From positions 1 to 64,000 of the forward strand of contig JBCDLX010000022.1 of assembly GCA_038744785.1 (NCBI GenBank): a DNA stretch of 64,000 nucleotides. Direction: 5' to 3'. The DNA is from Ovoidimarina sp038744785 (GTDB lineage Bacteria > Pseudomonadota > Alphaproteobacteria > Rhodobacterales > Rhodobacteraceae). A program made the translations under genes and the position numbers. A model generated the notes under the pieces. It was not told where the DNA came from. It ran no database searches and saw only the letters and a list, made by a program, of their open reading frames with translations. Every line of letters begins with the position of its first letter. The first letter of the stretch is position 1. Of the stretch, positions 63,174-64,000 are shown piece by piece.

Positions 63174-64000
63174 ATGAGCTACAATCCCAATGACCGCGAC
63201 CCGGCTTTTCCCGCATTCCTCAAGACTTGGCGTTCTCGGCGCAGGCTAAGCCAGTTGGAGCTTTCGATGCGGGCCGGACCGTCGCAGCGACATGTCAGCT
63301 TTCTTGAGACAGGCCGCTCGAACCCAAGCCGGTTTGCGATCTCACAATTGGCTGAAGCGTTGAAAATGCCGGCCGCCGAAGTCGACGCCATGTTCCTTTC
63401 CGCGGGTTTTGCCGCCCGCTCGACCCGCGAGCGGTGGGATGACGCCACGCTTGGCGCAATAGAAGCGTCGATCGATCACATTCTGCAAAGCCACGCGCCC
63501 TATCCGGCCGTGCTTATCGATCGGATCTGGACCGTTCTGCGAGCCAACGAACCCGCCCAAGCGTTTCTCACCAAGATCGGCGGAACGGGCGGTCCGAACC
63601 TGCTTCGCGAGTTTCTGACGCCCGGTCCCGTTCGCGACAGCATCCGGAACTGGGACGAAACCGCGCGCGGTCTGATGCGCCTTTTCGAGCTTGAGGTGGC
63701 GCGGCGACCGCATGACCGGGAAGCAAAGGCGATGCACGCGGAGCTTTTACAGATACCGGGCGTGGGTCCGCTCATGAGCTTGGTCGGCACGAACCGAAGC
63801 GCCCCGGTCCTTACGATACAATTTCTGATCGATGACGCCGAACTTGAGCTTTTCTCGCTTATCGCCACAATCGGTATGAGCGCCGAAGCCGCGCTGGATG
63901 ATCTTCGAATTGAAACCCTTCTGCCCGCGAACGATGCCACGCGCGCATGGTTTCTTGCCCACACGCTTCACTTACACGCGGCCAGGGATCAGACCTTGTC
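63174..64000 (+). CDS. XRE-type regulator with MLTR-like ligand domain (partial)
   Basis: ATG 63174 opens a frame (MSYNPNDRDPAFPAFLKTWR) that continues open to the window end, so the C-terminus is missing (275 codons seen). The N-terminal helix-turn-helix (about 15-70) shows RRLSQLELSMRAGPSQRHVS and FLETGRSNPSR. The rest (about 105-275) resembles the MmyB/MLTR ligand-binding domain of actinobacterial and proteobacterial regulators. It is divergent from the membrane protein/SRPBCC pair and may regulate it through the 116-bp gap. Confidence 0.85.
   Translation, partial: MSYNPNDRDPAFPAFLKTWRSRRRLSQLELSMRAGPSQRHVSFLETGRSNPSRFAISQLAEALKMPAAEVDAMFLSAGFAARSTRERWDDATLGAIEASIDHILQSHAPYPAVLIDRIWTVLRANEPAQAFLTKIGGTGGPNLLREFLTPGPVRDSIRNWDETARGLMRLFELEVARRPHDREAKAMHAELLQIPGVGPLMSLVGTNRSAPVLTIQFLIDDAELELFSLIATIGMSAEAALDDLRIETLLPANDATRAWFLAHTLHLHAARDQTL

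Overview
The window looks like a chromosome segment of a marine alphaproteobacterium of the Roseobacter group (Rhodobacterales). Reasons: GC-rich coding sequence, the yajC-secD-secF / Mth938-like / ccmABCDG order next to acnA, the der-bamB-TPR block, a remnant that reads as a DMSP lyase and a DmdA-like demethylase. No phage, CRISPR array or rRNA was seen. One tRNA (Ser-GGA) is present.

Region 1 (1-17.8 kb) is an accessory catabolic island, all on the minus strand. It is bracketed by two decayed, same-orientation IS6-family transposase remnants (1-217 and 17160-17766) and lies beside tRNA-Ser. Transcription runs from a GntR/FCD regulator (16859) through five genes coupled by 4-nt overlaps. Their order and families match the D-apiose/D-apionate pathway: apionolactonase (apnL), apiose dehydrogenase (apsD), a RuBisCO-like protein (oiaT/oiaX type), a DUF1537 kinase (oiaK) and apionate oxidoisomerase (apnO). 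A ribose-type ABC importer follows, then a second, unrelated MalEFGK-type importer with a Tat-exported binding protein. The promoter regions of both units carry the same 9-bp word ATACCAGTT. The inferred chemistry is apiose to apionolactone to apionate to 3-oxo-isoapionate to its 4-phosphate, which the RuBisCO-like protein then cleaves. No tetrulose-phosphate isomerase gene is visible, which favours direct cleavage to 3-phosphoglycerate and glycolate.

Region 2 (17.9-36.2 kb) is mostly conserved core: tRNA-Ser, MscS-type channel plus cysteine synthase, a dead dddL-like gene, a DUF1223 thioredoxin-like protein, aconitase, the cytochrome c maturation set ccmABCDG, an Mth938-like protein, two tandem TauE/SafE permeases, secF-secD-yajC, a secreted trypsin-like protease, and a TetR/AhpD-like divergent pair with three operator-like palindromes.

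Region 3 (36.2-64 kb) mixes core and accessory genes: a coiled-coil membrane protein, serS, an orphan YejA-type binding protein, two fatty-acid desaturases, a TspO-like membrane protein, an Lrp regulator, two overlapping DUF1127-type small genes, der/bamB/TPR, an RND efflux pair with an unusually long adaptor hairpin and two extra membrane segments, an unrecognised secreted cysteine-containing protein, an Atm1-type ABC exporter, a LysM protein, a LOG-family hydrolase, sodB, a DmdA-like protein, an SRPBCC/membrane gene pair, and an XRE/MLTR-type regulator cut by the window end.
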